A DNA stretch of 64,000 nucleotides from Candidatus Melainabacteria bacterium (GCA_022009935.1 CP091731.1:186001-250000); one strand, 5' to 3'; positions 12,401 to 23,551 are shown, counted from the stretch's first letter. Numbers and translations are program-made. Notes: a model not told the origin generated them from the letters alone.

Positions 12401-12530
12401 CCCTCAAACAAAAAATAAAGGTGTCTACATTTTAAATCAAGTTATTGCAAAACTGAAAGCATATAATATTTCATCATTTGACAAACAAATTAATGAAATT
12501 CTAAGCCAAAGCGAATTTATAAAGAAAAAT
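9404..12530 (+). CDS. Large AAA-type ATPase/TPR-like protein with degenerate P-loop, many frameshifts
   Basis: Reconciled across about eight frame changes, this is a protein of about 1,040 residues. The N-terminal region is unassigned. Near 10105 a glycine-rich segment (GFFRFGSVKMCDFIENKI) sits where a P-loop would be, but lacks the GxxGxGK(S/T) consensus. SYVIMIDDFNFVDEGSLKIF near 10500 looks like a Walker B helix and strand of a STAND/AAA ATPase. From about 10930 to the end the sequence is helical with TPR-like lengths (FLLIVKKVEILFELGQVEAS, LNKVQNNKLEEAKTLILEI). Overall it resembles large signalling ATPases of the MalT/adenylate-cyclase type; no DNA-binding or cyclase domain was seen. The 3' end is uncertain and may overlap the converging gene at 12530. 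Confidence 0.5.
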
Positions 12531-12938
12531 TATTCGCCCATATTTTTACGAATATTTTCTTTTGTTTTGTCGATATTTTTAATTCTTTTTTCTAAAGTTT
12601 TAACTTCATTATGTAAAAGTTTGCGTTCTTGTTTGACAAGTTGATACCTGGCATCAACATCTTGATATTTAGTTTTTAAATCAACAAGATTGTTTCTCAT
12701 TTCAACTTGTGCTGAGTCAAGTTTGAATAAGGCGCTTTGAAAATTATCGGTTTGTTGAACGCTACCTGATTTGGTTGCATTTGAATTGCTTGAAGAAACA
12801 TTTTTTTATAGAAGGTAGATTGTAAGTTGAATCCGCTCCAATTGGCTCAAGTGGCATACCGTCAGCATATGCAACGCTTGCACTTACCAATAATATTGCT
12901 GCTTGGATAAATAATAAATTCGTCAATTTTTTATACAT
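12530..12938 (-). CDS. Small secreted coiled-coil protein, one frameshift
   Basis: The start at 12938 follows a strong AGAGAGG ribosome-binding site. Residues 1-25 form a typical signal peptide (KLTNLLFIQAAILLVSASVA, then YADG as a likely signal-peptidase I site). A one-base break in the T-run near 12801 separates this from a mature domain of about 100 residues that is almost entirely coiled coil (SAQVEMRNNLVDLKTKYQDV, then LLHNEVKTLEKRIKNIDKTK). It is probably periplasmic; the function is unknown. It is the last gene of the minus-strand block that includes the sigma-like and TonB-like genes, separated from them by about 80 bases. Confidence 0.6.
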
Positions 12939-13017
12939 GAAAATTCCCTCTCTTCACCCTTTTTTATACTATCTATTTATTATTTTATAGTTTAAATTAT
13001 AACTTTGTCAATATTTG

Positions 13018-13616
13018 TTATATTGCTTGATTTATATACAATTTTATTAAATTACCTAATTCAATTAAACGTTTTGCGACTTCATTTTGAGAAATATTTA
13101 ACTCAAAAGAAATTTGATTTTGTGTTTTTTATTTACATAACGAAGTTTATACAACTTTAAATATTGTTCATTAGGATAGTCTTTATTGATTTCAATGACT
13201 GATTTAACAATAGATTGTAAAGTTCTTTGTTTTCAACAGGTTGTGTATACGAAAACTTTGGGTCAACAAGTTCGTACATTATTTTTTCTTCATATTTTAA
13301 ATCAGAATTTTTAATGACATCGTTAATATTTGAAACATCAAACGGTATTGTTTTTTAAAGCTACAAAGTTTGAATTCATTCGTTTTAAACGTCCTTTGCG
13401 CTTCAGTACTGATAGCATAGAAGTATTCACTATTTTAGAGGCATAACCTTCTATTTTGGTTAAATCTTTTATTGAATTTATGAAAACATGAAGTTTTGAA
13501 TATGCTTCGCTTGTAAACTCTTCAAATATATCTTCATTACCTATAAATTGTTCATTATTACGTATTAATTGTTGAATAATTTTAACTTGATTTTCAATAA
13601 CAGAAGATGTAACCAT
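13018..13616 (-). CDS. Sigma-70-like protein, divergent, frameshifted
   Basis: The N-terminal part (MVTSSVIENQVKIIQQLIRN, then FEEFTSEAYSKL and YASKIVNTSMLSVLKRKGR) follows the sigma-70 region 2 pattern, including the helix that ends in basic residues. The C-terminal part reads YVNKKTQNQISFELNISQNE followed by VAKRLIELGNLIKLYI, which looks like the region 4 helix-turn-helix. Frames change near 13345, 13215 and 13125. The corrected length is about 199 residues, typical of an ECF-size factor. It lies directly downstream of a membrane protein and a protein ending in a zinc-finger anti-sigma-like motif, which supports a regulatory role. It could instead be another small DNA-binding protein. Confidence 0.5.
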
Positions 13617-13672
13617 TTATAATTCCCCATAATCATAATTTGACTTTATATGGTTATATTATAACATAAATA

Positions 13673-14668
13673 TTAAAATTCAAATTCCAAAATTAAAATT
13701 TGCGGATCTTTTATTGAGTCAACAACTGGAGGTTTAATATAATTTAAAGTTTGTTTTGTTGTTGAGACAATAAGGTTGTCAACATTTTCATTTCCACTTG
13801 CTTGAAGAATTTTTACATCAGCAACAGTTCCGTTTGTGTCTATTAAAATTTGCAATTGAAATTTTGTTTGGTAAACCGTTTCATTTATTTCAATAAACTG
13901 ATTTTGTAAATTTATTTTAAGATTTTTTCCAACATCGATTAAATATTTGTTGTAAACAGGTGTTTTTAAGACTATTTCAGGTGCTTCCCAAGAAATTTGA
14001 GAGAGTTTTAACGGTCTTGGTACCAAAACTTCATGAGTTTTTGCATCTTGGCTGTCTACTTGAGCATTTTCAGGCGGAATATTTGCAACAATATGTGAAG
14101 AATTGTTAGATTTATCTTGTATATTTTTGTTTTTATAAAAATTTACACCGAAATAGCACAACGAACCAAACAACAAAGCTGATATAACGGACACAACAAT
14201 TATTTTTTTTGAACTTTTATTATTTGTTATTTCTATATCATCAATATTTTCTTGTAGTGTTTGGTTTTCATCATATAACAAGTTTAATTTTGAATTATCA
14301 TCAATGTGTGCTGTTTCAACTTCGTTTGTTGAGTCAATTTGTTCGTCAAAATTGTCGTCAACAGGTTCGTCAATTGCTTGCTCGTCTTCTTTGTTTTCGT
14401 CAACAACATTCTGTTCGAAACCATTTTGTTCAAAGTTACTTTCAAAATTATCTTCTGTTTTGACAAAATCTTCCTTGATGTCATTATCTATTTCGTTTTC
14501 GTAATTATAACAGTATTCATCAGGTTCTTTTTCCGGGTTTTCGTCCTGTTCTTCTTCATTATTGTTATCAATTTGGTCGTTTATATCCGGTAAATAGTCC
14601 GGATTGTTGATATATTTATCGATATCACTAATTAGATTGTCATCGTCATAAGCATAACTTCTAGCCAT
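13673..14668 (-). CDS. Acidic single-pass membrane protein with TonB C-terminal-like domain
   Basis: An intact gene of 331 residues. The first 150 or so residues are extremely acidic and Asn-rich (EEEQDENPEKEPDEY), probably disordered and cytoplasmic. A basic pair (SSKKI) precedes one membrane segment around residues 154-176 (IIVVSVISALLFGSLCYFGV). After a linker, the last 90 residues (FQLQILIDTNGTVADVKILQ, then ASGNENVDNLIVSTTKQTL) match the TonB/TonB-C fold, which usually binds outer-membrane or envelope partners. The start lies 10 bases after the upstream gene's stop, indicating an operon. No ExbB/ExbD genes are nearby, so classical iron transport is not implied. Confidence 0.7.
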   Translation of the reverse strand: MARSYAYDDDNLISDIDKYINNPDYLPDINDQIDNNNEEEQDENPEKEPDEYCYNYENEIDNDIKEDFVKTEDNFESNFEQNGFEQNVVDENKEDEQAIDEPVDDNFDEQIDSTNEVETAHIDDNSKLNLLYDENQTLQENIDDIEITNNKSSKKIIVVSVISALLFGSLCYFGVNFYKNKNIQDKSNNSSHIVANIPPENAQVDSQDAKTHEVLVPRPLKLSQISWEAPEIVLKTPVYNKYLIDVGKNLKINLQNQFIEINETVYQTKFQLQILIDTNGTVADVKILQASGNENVDNLIVSTTKQTLNYIKPPVVDSIKDPQILILEFEF

Positions 14669-14678
14669 CAGTTCAAAT

Positions 14679-15349
14679 TTATAGTAATAAAGAAGTTTTT
14701 TCTCGACATTGAGGACATTTTGATAAATGTCTGATTAAATCAACACTTTCGGCTATAGTTAAATTTTTATCGATAAAACTTATAAAATTAGTTTTGATGT
14801 CTGAAAAGATTTCGCAGTTTTTAATTATTTCAAAATCTTCAAGAAATTTATTAATATCACTTTCTAAATTGTTGATACTATTTAAACTTGTTGCATCAAC
14901 GTAAATATATTTATTGTTTTCATTGACTTTATTTAAAAAATTAGTGTTTATAGTTCCTATTAAATCAAATGAATTTAAGTTAGAGTGAAGTCTTGCAACC
15001 AAATACATTTTAGGTTCAATTGAGGCTTCAAAATGTATTTTTGGAATAGCCACAGTCATATCATTATCAAAGATATATGCTACTTGAATTGGCAAATTGT
15101 GTGAGTAAATATCAACATATTCATAATTTTCAAGAACCTGCGGTAATTGAAAAAGCGAATCATCAATATTAAAATTAAACCCTTTGTTATTTAAAAAATT
15201 TTTTACAGATGAAGTAATTGAAAGTGTATAAAAAGTTTTTTTCTTAAGAATTCATCTTCAATTTTTATTGAGTATTTTTGTGCAAAATTTGAGTCATTTG
15301 CATCTATTTGAATATTAGCATACATAGTGATATCATTTCTATTTATCAT
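14679..15349 (-). CDS. Protein with C-terminal anti-sigma-like zinc motif, one frameshift
   Basis: The start at 15349 (MINRNDITMYANIQID) has a GGAA element upstream; an in-frame ATG at 15361 is the alternative. The frame changes near 15238. The body, about 190 residues, is unassigned. The C-terminus reads LIRHLSKCPQCREKTSLLL, an Hx3Cx2C arrangement like the zinc-binding zf-HC2 motif of anti-sigma factors, but located at the C-terminus. The next two genes encode a membrane protein and a sigma-like protein, so a partner-switch or anti-sigma role is plausible but inferred. Confidence 0.5.
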
Positions 15350-15519
15350 AATATTTTCCATATTATTATAGATTACACTTAAATAAAAAAATATTCCAAT
15401 ATTTTTAACATAAGTGTGAAGATTTGTAACATAATTTATAATCAAAAACACCTTTAAAATATCACATTTAAATGTTTTTTACAATAAATTAACAAAAATG
15501 ATAAAATTAAGTAAAATTC

Positions 15520-15548
15520 TTTACGTAAAAAAATGGTTATAATATAAT
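15520..15548 (+). promoter_or_regulatory. Candidate sigma-70 promoter for coaD
   Basis: TTTACG (15520-15525) and TATAAT (15543-15548) are separated by 17 bases, about 46 bases before the coaD start, which has AGGTGGG as ribosome-binding site. Confidence 0.6.
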
Positions 15549-15594
15549 TATTGAGTAGGAAATAAACAATATAAGATTAGGTGGGAATTATCTA

Positions 15595-16074
15595 GTGAAA
15601 AAGAAAACGGCAATATATCCGGGGAGCTTTGACCCTATAACTTTAGGGCATTTTGATGTTTTAAAGACTGCTGCTTGCATTTTTGATAAGGTGATTATTG
15701 CAGTTTTAAATAACACTAAAAAGTCATGCTACTTAACTATAGATGAACGCGTAAAACTGATAAAAGAAACAGTTAAAGACTTGGAAAATGTTGAAGTCGA
15801 CTATTTTGAAGGTTTGACTGTTGATTATGCACAACAAAAAAACGCAGATGTTATTATTCGAGGCTTGCGTGCTGTATCTGACTTTGAATATGAAATGCAA
15901 TTGTCACAAAACAACAGAGCCTTAAATTCAAATATCAATACTGTGTTTTTAATAACCAAGCCTGAATATAACTTTATATCATCATCATTTGTAAAAGAAA
16001 TTCATATAATGGGTGGAGATGTATCAAAGTTTGTTCCACAATACGTTTATGAATATTTAAAAAATAAAATATAA
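15595..16074 (+). CDS. coaD: Pantetheine-phosphate adenylyltransferase
   Basis: CoaD adenylates 4'-phosphopantetheine to dephospho-CoA. The intact 159-residue protein has the expected length. The nucleotidyltransferase signature is YPGSFDPITLGHFDVL near residues 8-23, with TLGH as the HxGH-like motif. IIRGLRAVSDFEYE and the C-terminal ISSSFVKEI complete the family pattern. The start is GTG at 15595, preceded by AGGTGGG. The next gene starts 19 bases downstream and belongs to a family often found beside coaD. Confidence 0.96.
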   Translation: MKKKTAIYPGSFDPITLGHFDVLKTAACIFDKVIIAVLNNTKKSCYLTIDERVKLIKETVKDLENVEVDYFEGLTVDYAQQKNADVIIRGLRAVSDFEYEMQLSQNNRALNSNINTVFLITKPEYNFISSSFVKEIHIMGGDVSKFVPQYVYEYLKNKI

Positions 16075-16093
16075 GTCAAAGGGGTAATAAAAA

Positions 16094-16688
16094 ATGACAC
16101 AAATAAGAGTTCAAGAATTATTAGATAGAGCAAATTATATACTCGATACAGGTTTTAGACTTGTCGGAAAAGTTATGATTGACAGTGAAGCCATGGAAAC
16201 ATTGCTAGACAGAATACACGATGCTTTACCGGAAGATATAAGAGAAGCTGAAAGGCTTTTTGAAACGCAAAGATGAAATTCAACTTGAAGCACAACAAAG
16301 AGCCGATAGAATAATTGCTGATGCTCAAAATGAAGCAGGACGCGTTTTAAGCGAGTCTGAACTTTTGCGTGCTGTTCAAGTTGAGGCGCAAAAAATCCGC
16401 GAGCAAGTCATCTCCGATTGTGAAGATATTAAGCGCAGAGCTGTCGATGAAGCTGAAACAATTCGCAACCAAGCTTTGGATGAAGCTTCTAAAATACGTG
16501 AAGGTGCCGAAGTTTATGCTGAACAAGTTTTAAATAATTTGGAAACCGATTTAACTCAAATTCAACAAGTGGTTAAAAATGGGCAAATTTATTTAACAAA
16601 ACACAAACAAAACTATCAAGCTTCTGTCAATATGGCTCAAGATGCAAATCTTTCTAATGAACAATTGCAGCTTGATTATGCCGAATAG
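16094..16688 (+). CDS. Conserved coiled-coil protein next to coaD (ATPase/AtpF-like annotation in relatives), one frameshift
   Basis: The N-terminal 55 residues (RVQELLDRANYILDTGFRLV, then DSEAMETLLDRIHDALPEDI) form a small helical domain. They continue, after a one-base shift near 16258, into a long heptad-rich helix (AQQRADRIIADAQNEAGRVL, then EAETIRNQALDEASKIREGA). From memory, proteins with this arrangement are commonly encoded beside coaD in Clostridia and Cyanobacteria and are annotated as ATPase or ATP-synthase B-like. The helical resemblance to subunit b is compositional. No nucleotide-binding motif is visible. A DivIVA-like or envelope-associated role is possible. Confidence 0.7.
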
Positions 16689-16914
16689 TTTTTGCCTAAG
16701 ATAATTTTAAACTCATTTAAATAAATATAATTTTTATAACATTATTTTTTGAGTTTTTCTTTAATCTTGGATGTATAAATTTAAACCGATTGTTGTCCAA
16801 TTTTATTTTTTTCATATCTATAGTAATTAAATAATTTATAAGTTGTGACAATTATATTACAGGTTAAAGTTTAGAATTGTTATTTTTGTATATAGTTTAG
16901 AATTTGTAGATATT

Positions 16915-18896
16915 ATGAAAAAATTAAATTTATTTTTACTTGCAATAATTTGTATCGTTGTTTTATATATAACCATACATTTTAAAGATTTTGACTTCAC
17001 CAACAAAGCATATAAAATTTATAAACAGGGCATTTATTTTGAACAAAATGTAGATTATCAAAATTCCTACTATAATTTTTCAAAAATTCCAAAGTATAGT
17101 CCATTATATAAATTCGCGATAATTCATCAGGCTCAAAATGCATACAAATTAAGCGATTACAAAACTGCTATCAATTATTACTTAAAATATGTCAATATGT
17201 TCCCCGATACCATATTAACTCCTAAGGCATATTACTATTTAGGATTGTCATATTATAAAGATAAAGAATACAAATCGGCATATCACACATTTAACAACTT
17301 GTCTAAAAAATACCCAAAAACAAATTTTGGAATTGCTGCAAATTACTATTTAGGTTTGATAAATGAAAATATTCATTTAAAATCTAAAGAAGAAACTTTA
17401 AATTATTTTATTAAATATTTAAGCCTTGCACCTGATGGCACTTTAAGTAAAAATGTCTTAAAAGAAGTTAAAAAACTTGATGTGGTTTTAAGCAATGAAA
17501 ATAAAAAAATCATTGGCATTGCAGCTTACAAAAATAATATGTACTCTGATTGTATATTTTATTTAAACCAATTGAAAGACCCAAACGATTGGTCATATCT
17601 TGCCAATTCATACATGAAGACAAATCATTTTGGTGTTGCACAAGGAATTTTTGAAAAAGGGCTAAAAAGTTCAAATGCAAACCTTGACAAAGATGAATTA
17701 TATGAAGGAATTGAAAATTATGTTTCACTTTTTCAAAACAAAAAAATGGTTGGTTAAAAGCGAGAAGTGCAATAGAACAAAATTCGTTAAAGTCAGGGTT
17801 GGACTTCGTTTTATATAATTTAGCGAAATATGAGAATGAAAAAAATGCTATTAATTATTACCAAACAATTTATAAAAACTTTGAAAACGGTGATTTTGCA
17901 TCTGAGTCTTTGTGGGAAATATTTTGGTATTATTACAAAAACAAAAGCTATAAAACAGCCAAAATGTATGCATTGAAACATGTTGATTTGTACAATAATA
18001 CTCAAGCAAGCCCAAGAATATTGTTTTGGCTGGGAAAAATATGTCAATAGATGAAAGAAACTATTCTGCTGCAAATTCTTATTTTAAAGATGTAATCACA
18101 AAATATCCTAACAGTTATTATGCTTTTCGTGCAAATAGCAAGCTGAATAATAAAAATGACGTAAAATTAAAACGAAATTATAAGCCGTTAAGTGAAAAAA
18201 TTATTAACCCACAATTTCCAATAAACTACACAAAATTGAGCCCAAAAGACATGTCTTTGGTTATGAAAATTATTGATTTGGATGATTATTCACTTCTTGA
18301 ACAAGTTGATTTTGATACTAAATTTATTGACAGTTGGATAAATTATAAAAAAGGAAATTATGTACGTTCTGTCAATCTTGCCAAAACAGCGTTTGACGAG
18401 CTTGATGTTAAACCTTTGTTTTATGACGAGGTGTACAAATTGGTTTATCCGCTTCATTATGCCCCGAAGATAAACGCATACAGTTCAATCTGGAATTTGG
18501 ACCCTTATCTTGTTATATCTTTAATAAAAGAAGAAAGCTATTTCAACACTAATGCCAAAAAGTATCTATGGTGCTGTTGGTTTGATGCAATTGATGCCTT
18601 CTACTGCCAATTTTATTGCAAAAAATTATAAGTTATATTACAACTCCTTGTACAATCCCGAAGATAATTTAAAACTCGGAACTGCTTATTTAAGCTACGT
18701 CATAAAAGATTGTGACAATATACTTTATGCAATAGCAGGGTATAATGGCGGACACAACAATATGAAAACTTGGCAAAAATATACAAATAACAACGATTTT
18801 GATGAAGTTATCGAAAATATACCATATCCCGAATCAAAACATTATGTGAGAAAAGTTTTCTCGTCATATTGGAATTATAAAAATATTTATAAATAG
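16915..18896 (+). CDS. TPR-containing soluble lytic murein transglycosylase, frameshifted
   Basis: The enzyme cleaves the MurNAc-GlcNAc bond with formation of 1,6-anhydro-MurNAc. The N-terminal hydrophobic segment (LNLFLLAIICIVVLYITIHF) is a signal anchor. TPR-like repeats follow (KTAINYYLKYVNMFPDT, AYYYLGLSYYKDKEYKSAYH). The C-terminal SLT domain shows LVISLIKEESYFN with the catalytic Glu, YGAVGLMQLMPSTANFIA and IAGYNGGHNN. Frames change near 17750, 18040 and 18560. The layout resembles Slt70: a helical superhelix followed by the catalytic domain. It ends 19 bases before rnhC. The 226-base gap before it shows only AT-rich sequence and a weak long-loop inverted repeat. Confidence 0.9.
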
Positions 18897-18915
18897 ACAA
18901 GGTTGTTGTAAATGA

Positions 18916-19832
18916 ATGTATTTTTCTTATAAATTTAACTTAAATGAAGAAAACAGGCTGAAAACTTTTTATCAAATTATGATGTTGTTTTTGAACAGCA
19001 ACAATATTGTGTCTTTACTGCAAAATGTTCCAAATTTAAAGCTCTTTTACCAAAGCGGCAAATTGGTTATTCAGGGAAGTTGTGTTGATGATGTTGTGCA
19101 AGCTTTATTAGAGGAATTTAAAATTCAAAATGTAAATTTAAATTGTAACTCAGTTTCAAATAATGAAAAAAACAAAAAAACATCTGACAAAACAACTTCA
19201 AATCATAACTATAGTGCATATATTGGTGTTGATGAGTCCGAAAAGGAGATTTCTTTGGCCCTCTTGTCATTGCAGGTGTTTGTGTAAACGAAGACAACAA
19301 GCAACTTTTTATTGATATGGGAATAAAAGATAGCAAAAAAATCAATGACAAAACTATAAAAAAAATGAGTTTGGAAATTCAAAAACGTTCAGTTTGGTCA
19401 ACGGTCATGATTACTCCTACAAAATACAATGAACTTTATTCAAAGTTTAAAAACTTAAACAAATTACTTGCTTGGGGGTATGCAAGAGTTATTGAAAACA
19501 TTCTCAATAAATATCCTTGTGAATATGCTTTGTCGGACAAGTTTGCAGATGAAAGTTTAATAAAAAACGCTTTAATGAAAAATGGAAAAAATATTATTTT
19601 AGAGCAAAGAATAAAAGCCGAATCCGATATAGCTGTGGCTTGTGCTTCTGTTTTGGCGAGAAATGCTTTTGTTGAAAAAATTGAAAGTTTATCGTCATAT
19701 TATGGTATAAACTTCCCAAAAGGTGCATCCAAACTTACAATTGAAGCAGGTCGAGAATTTATTAAAAAATATAGTAAAGATGAATTGAAAAATGTTGCAA
19801 AAATTCATTTTAAAACATTTAACGAACTTTAA
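18916..19832 (+). CDS. rnhC: Ribonuclease HIII, one frameshift
   Basis: RNase HIII removes RNA from RNA-DNA hybrids. The N-terminal TBP-like substrate-binding domain (residues about 1-90) precedes the catalytic domain. The hallmark GVDESGKGDFFGPLVIAG is recovered by restoring one G near 19240, where the sequence has lost one base of a GG pair. Further motifs are IKDSKKINDKTI, IKAESDIAVACASVLARNAF and GASKLTIEAGREFI. The reconciled length, about 305 residues, fits the family. It overlaps the converging symporter gene by 4 bases. Confidence 0.93.
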
Positions 19833-21400
19833 ACATTGACTTTTTCTTCGTTTGAATTTTCTTTGCTTGTTTGACCTAATTTAAACCAGTTGTTTATTAG
19901 TTTGTTATTCAAATTATGTTTTTGCAGTATTCCTTTAAATCTTCTTTTAACTCAGGAAGCAGGAAGTAAATAGCTATAAGGTTAGGAACGCTCATTGCAA
20001 AGCATACCTGCATCTGTAAAGTCAACGATGCTTCTTAAATTCATCTTGACCCTATGATTATAAACGAGCAAAAAAATAAATTGATAAGTCAATATTCTTT
20101 TTCGCCCTTCTCCAAACAAATAAGTCCAGCCTTTTTGTCCATAGTATGCCCAAGAGATGATAGTTGAAACTGCAAAAAGAATTATAACAACCGATAAAAC
20201 ATAATCAGCATGTGGTATAACACTTGAAAAAGCAGAAGAGGTAATTTCAATGCCTGAAATGCCTTGTGTATAGTTTCTATAGCTTCCTGTAAGTATTATA
20301 ACCAAAGCGGTCAGTGTGCACATACACCCGGAGATAAACGGTTCCAATAAAGAAACCATGCCTTGTGATATGGGTTCTTTAGTTTTAACAGTAGCGTATG
20401 CAATGGGGGCAGAGCCTGTTCCGGCTTCATTTGACTGAACACTTCGTCTTAATCCTATAATTATTGTTCCTGCAACACCGCCATATATGGCATCAGGCAC
20501 GAAAGCTTCTTTAATAATTTGCAATATAACTTCAGGTATATGAGTAAAATATGCGCAAATTACGGCACCGCCCAAAAGGATATATAACAAGCACATAAAA
20601 GGAACTATTTTCTCTGTAACTTTTGCTATACTCTTTATCCCACCAATAACGGTTAAACCTACAAAAAGTGTAATGACCAAACCACAAATCCAAACATGAT
20701 TTGCAAATATACTGTTCACATCACCTGTTATGTGTATAATTTGTTGGCATGCTTGGTTTGATTGAAACATGTTTCCGCCACCAAGTGAGCCCAAAAGAAG
20801 AAAAACGGCAAAGATTATTGCCAAAGCTTGTCCTAATTTGCGTTTTCTTTTTTTGTTAAACCAAAAGCAATATAATGCATAGGGACCACCGGAGATTGTG
20901 CCGTCTTCATTGAAACGACGGTGTTTTACAGCAAGTGAACTTTCTGCAAAATTTTAATGACATTCCAAGTATTGCTCCAACCAATATCCAAAATGTTGCC
21001 CCGGCCCATCAATTGAAATTGCCACTGCCACACCTGCTATACTCCCAAGTCCTAATGTTCCTGATAAAGCAGTTGCAAGCGCTTGAAAAGATGAAACTTC
21101 ACCGCTTGCATTATTATTTTCATCTTTAGTTTTTTTTGAACCAACAATCAAATTTAACGAATGTTTAAATCCCCATATTGGAATAAATCTAAAAAACACC
21201 GTAAAGAAAAAACCACCCAACAATATCCACAAAATTGTGATTGGTATTTTTGCACCAAAAATATCAACGGGATAAAATACTATACCTGACAAAATATCCG
21301 AAACAGGCGCAAATATTTTGTCTATTGCTTCATCTATTTTTGCGGCGTGGGATGCGTTTTGACTTAGTATAAACATTAAAAATAATAAAAATTGTCGCAT
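19829..21400 (-). CDS. Alanine/glycine:sodium symporter (AGCS family), frameshifted
   Basis: A multi-pass inner-membrane carrier for small neutral amino acids with Na+ or H+. The start at 21400 (MRQFLLFLMFI) is preceded by GAGG. About ten hydrophobic segments follow. The family signature SNEAGTGSAPIAYATV is present near 20410, and LGLGSIAGVAVAISIDGPG lies near 21020. Frames change near 20955, 20830, 20000 and 19920; corrected translation ends at 19829. The reconciled length, about 520 residues, is slightly long because of the C-terminal tail. The native substrate cannot be read from the sequence; alanine is the usual one. Confidence 0.88.
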
Positions 21401-21625
21401 ATAACCTCGAAATTTGTTTGTTTTACTCATATAGTCTATCATACCAAAAAAATAACAAAACATTTATTGATTGTATATTTTTGTATCTTTTTTTTCTTTT
21501 GAAAAATAAATATGTTCTTAAAAAGTCTATAGATAGTCGTTTTGCCTGTAAAGAGTGAATTTTGCTTTTTTGATATATATAAATTTGATATAATAAGAAA
21601 ATGTAAAAATTGGAGAAAACAAATT

Positions 21626-22161
21626 ATGTCACAATATAAAGGCGGTGTAATTCATTGGACTGCAGGAAGTTACGTCGCAAACAACATCGATAAAAAAGCT
21701 ATCATTATTTATACGATTATAACTCAAAAGATAAAACTTCAAATGTTATTGAAGGGATTTATAAACCTTCAGATAATTTAAATTGTAACGATGGAAAATA
21801 TGCACCACACGTTGGTAGATGAATACCGGCAGAATAGGTGTAGCTTTATGTGCTATGGCAGGGTTTAAATCCAAAACAAACATTGGCATCTGTCCGATTG
21901 TTAAAGTTCAATTTGAAAAAATGTGTTCTCATATTGCAACTTTGTGCAAATTGTATAATTTGAAACCAAACAATTGGGAAACACATTATGAAATAGGCAA
22001 AAAAATACAAAACGGAATTATTAAAAAGACAAGTTTAAATGCTTTAAATATTGGTAAAATAGATATTACCTGCCTTCCTTTTTGAACCAAACATTTCACA
22101 AAATCAAATTGGTGATTATATCCGAAACAAAATAAACTGGTATTATTTAAAAGTTTGCTAA
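21626..22161 (+). CDS. N-acetylmuramoyl-L-alanine amidase (Amidase_2-like), frameshifted
   Basis: It cleaves the bond between MurNAc and L-Ala of the peptide stem. The start ATG at 21626 follows GGAG. Three zinc-ligand positions are visible: GVIHWTAG, YAPHVGR and NNWETHYEIGK. RIGVALCAMAGF after the second is characteristic of the fold. Frames change near 21705, 21822 (one base of GG lost, restoring GRWNTGRIG) and 22085. The reconciled length is about 178 residues with no signal peptide, as in phage-type or cytoplasmic enzymes. No other phage genes are nearby, so a prophage remnant is not supported. Confidence 0.8.
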
Positions 22162-22176
22162 AAATTTATTATGCAT

Positions 22177-23551
22177 TCATTTTTGTTCAAGGATTTGTCG
22201 AGAATCTTCATAACCGACACGTCCCATAAGTGCATAAGTATAATTTTTTGCTTGTTCAACCCCAGGTTGATTATAAGTATCAATATTGTAAAGTTCGCCA
22301 ATTATGGCAGTTTGAACTTCAAGCATATATAAAAGTTGTCCTATATGATAAGCATCTATTTTGTCTAAAGTTATCGTTACATTTGGACGTTTGTAGTCTG
22401 TCAAAGCAACTTTTGTGGCATCAGCTTCTGCATCAAGAAGATAATTCACTGTTTTGCCACCTAAGTATCCAATTCCGGTATATTCAAATATTTTGGGGAT
22501 TTCTAAAGTTGTATTGAAATTTTTAACGCGAATGAAATTAATTATTTTATTGTTAGGACCTTCGTTAAAAAGTTGGATTTGAGAGTGTTGGTCAGTTGCA
22601 CCAATTGCACGAATTGGTGTTTGACCGACATTCACAATATTTCCGTCTTTATCGACTTCTTTGCCTAAAGACTCTGCCCAAAGTTGAATATACCAATCAG
22701 CAACATACTTAAGTTTGTTTGAATAAGGCATCATAACAGAAATATTTTTGCCTTTTCAACATCAAGTAAATAATGAATTAAAGCATTTTGTGCTGCAACA
22801 TTATTCCATATATCTGTATTTTTCAGTGCTAAATCCATATCTTTGACACCTTGCATAAGCTGGTCAATATCTATACCAACAAGTGCAAACGGAAGCAAGC
22901 CGACAGATGAGAAAACAGAAAACCTTCCTCCGACATCATCCGGAACAACAAAAGTTTTATAACCTTCTTGGTCTGAAAGTTGACGTAAAATACCTATGTT
23001 TTGGTCAGTAATAGCCACAATATTTTTTCGATAATTTTCATCAAGTAATTCCTCAAGTCTATTTTTAATTATCATATACTGTGTCATTGTTTCTGCTGTT
23101 GAACCTGATTTTGTGACAACACAAACAAGTGTACGTTTTAAATCCAGTATATCAAGCAAACCGTTCATTTGGTCGGGTCAATATTGTCCAAGAAAAAAAT
23201 TCTGGGCAAATTTTTTCTTTGTTCTTTTGTAAGCAAATTCCAATATGCCGGCAACAAAGACTCGCTGACAGCCATGCCACCCAGCGCAGAACCGCCTATA
23301 CCAAGAACCAAAATATTATCAAAACGACCTTCAACTAGTGCTGCATATTCTTTTACGTACCACACTGTTTCTTCGTTATAACCTAAATTCATCCATTGAA
23401 GCATCGCCCCGGGTTTATCTTTTATGGAGTTTAGATGCATAATAATTTTTGAAATTTGATTTTTATAATTTTCAAAAGCTGCTTGAATATTCAGTCCATT
23501 CTCTGACCCTACAACTTCCTCTCTTACATTATTATAATCAAACTTTAACAT
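22177..23551 (-). CDS. pgi: Glucose-6-phosphate isomerase, two frameshifts
   Basis: It interconverts glucose-6-phosphate and fructose-6-phosphate. Recognised from LVLGIGGSALGGMAVSESL, LVCVVTKSGSTAETMTQYM and GGRFSVFSSVGLLPFALVG, plus the C-terminal sugar-phosphate-binding part (IGATDQHSQIQLFNEGP). Frames change near 23165 and 22733. The reconciled length, about 458 residues, matches the short bacterial form. It is monocistronic between the converging amidase and the divergent small gene at 23717. Confidence 0.95.

Noticed and set aside
14209..14593. Several long plus-strand frames opposite the TonB-C-like gene
   Set aside because: They mirror the low-complexity acidic region on the other strand and show no start signals or homology.
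16710..16760. Terminator after the coaD-neighbour gene
   Set aside because: Only a 7-base A-T-rich stem with a loop of over 30 bases; too weak.
21626..22161. Amidase as a prophage lysin
   Set aside because: No phage structural, replication or integrase genes are nearby.
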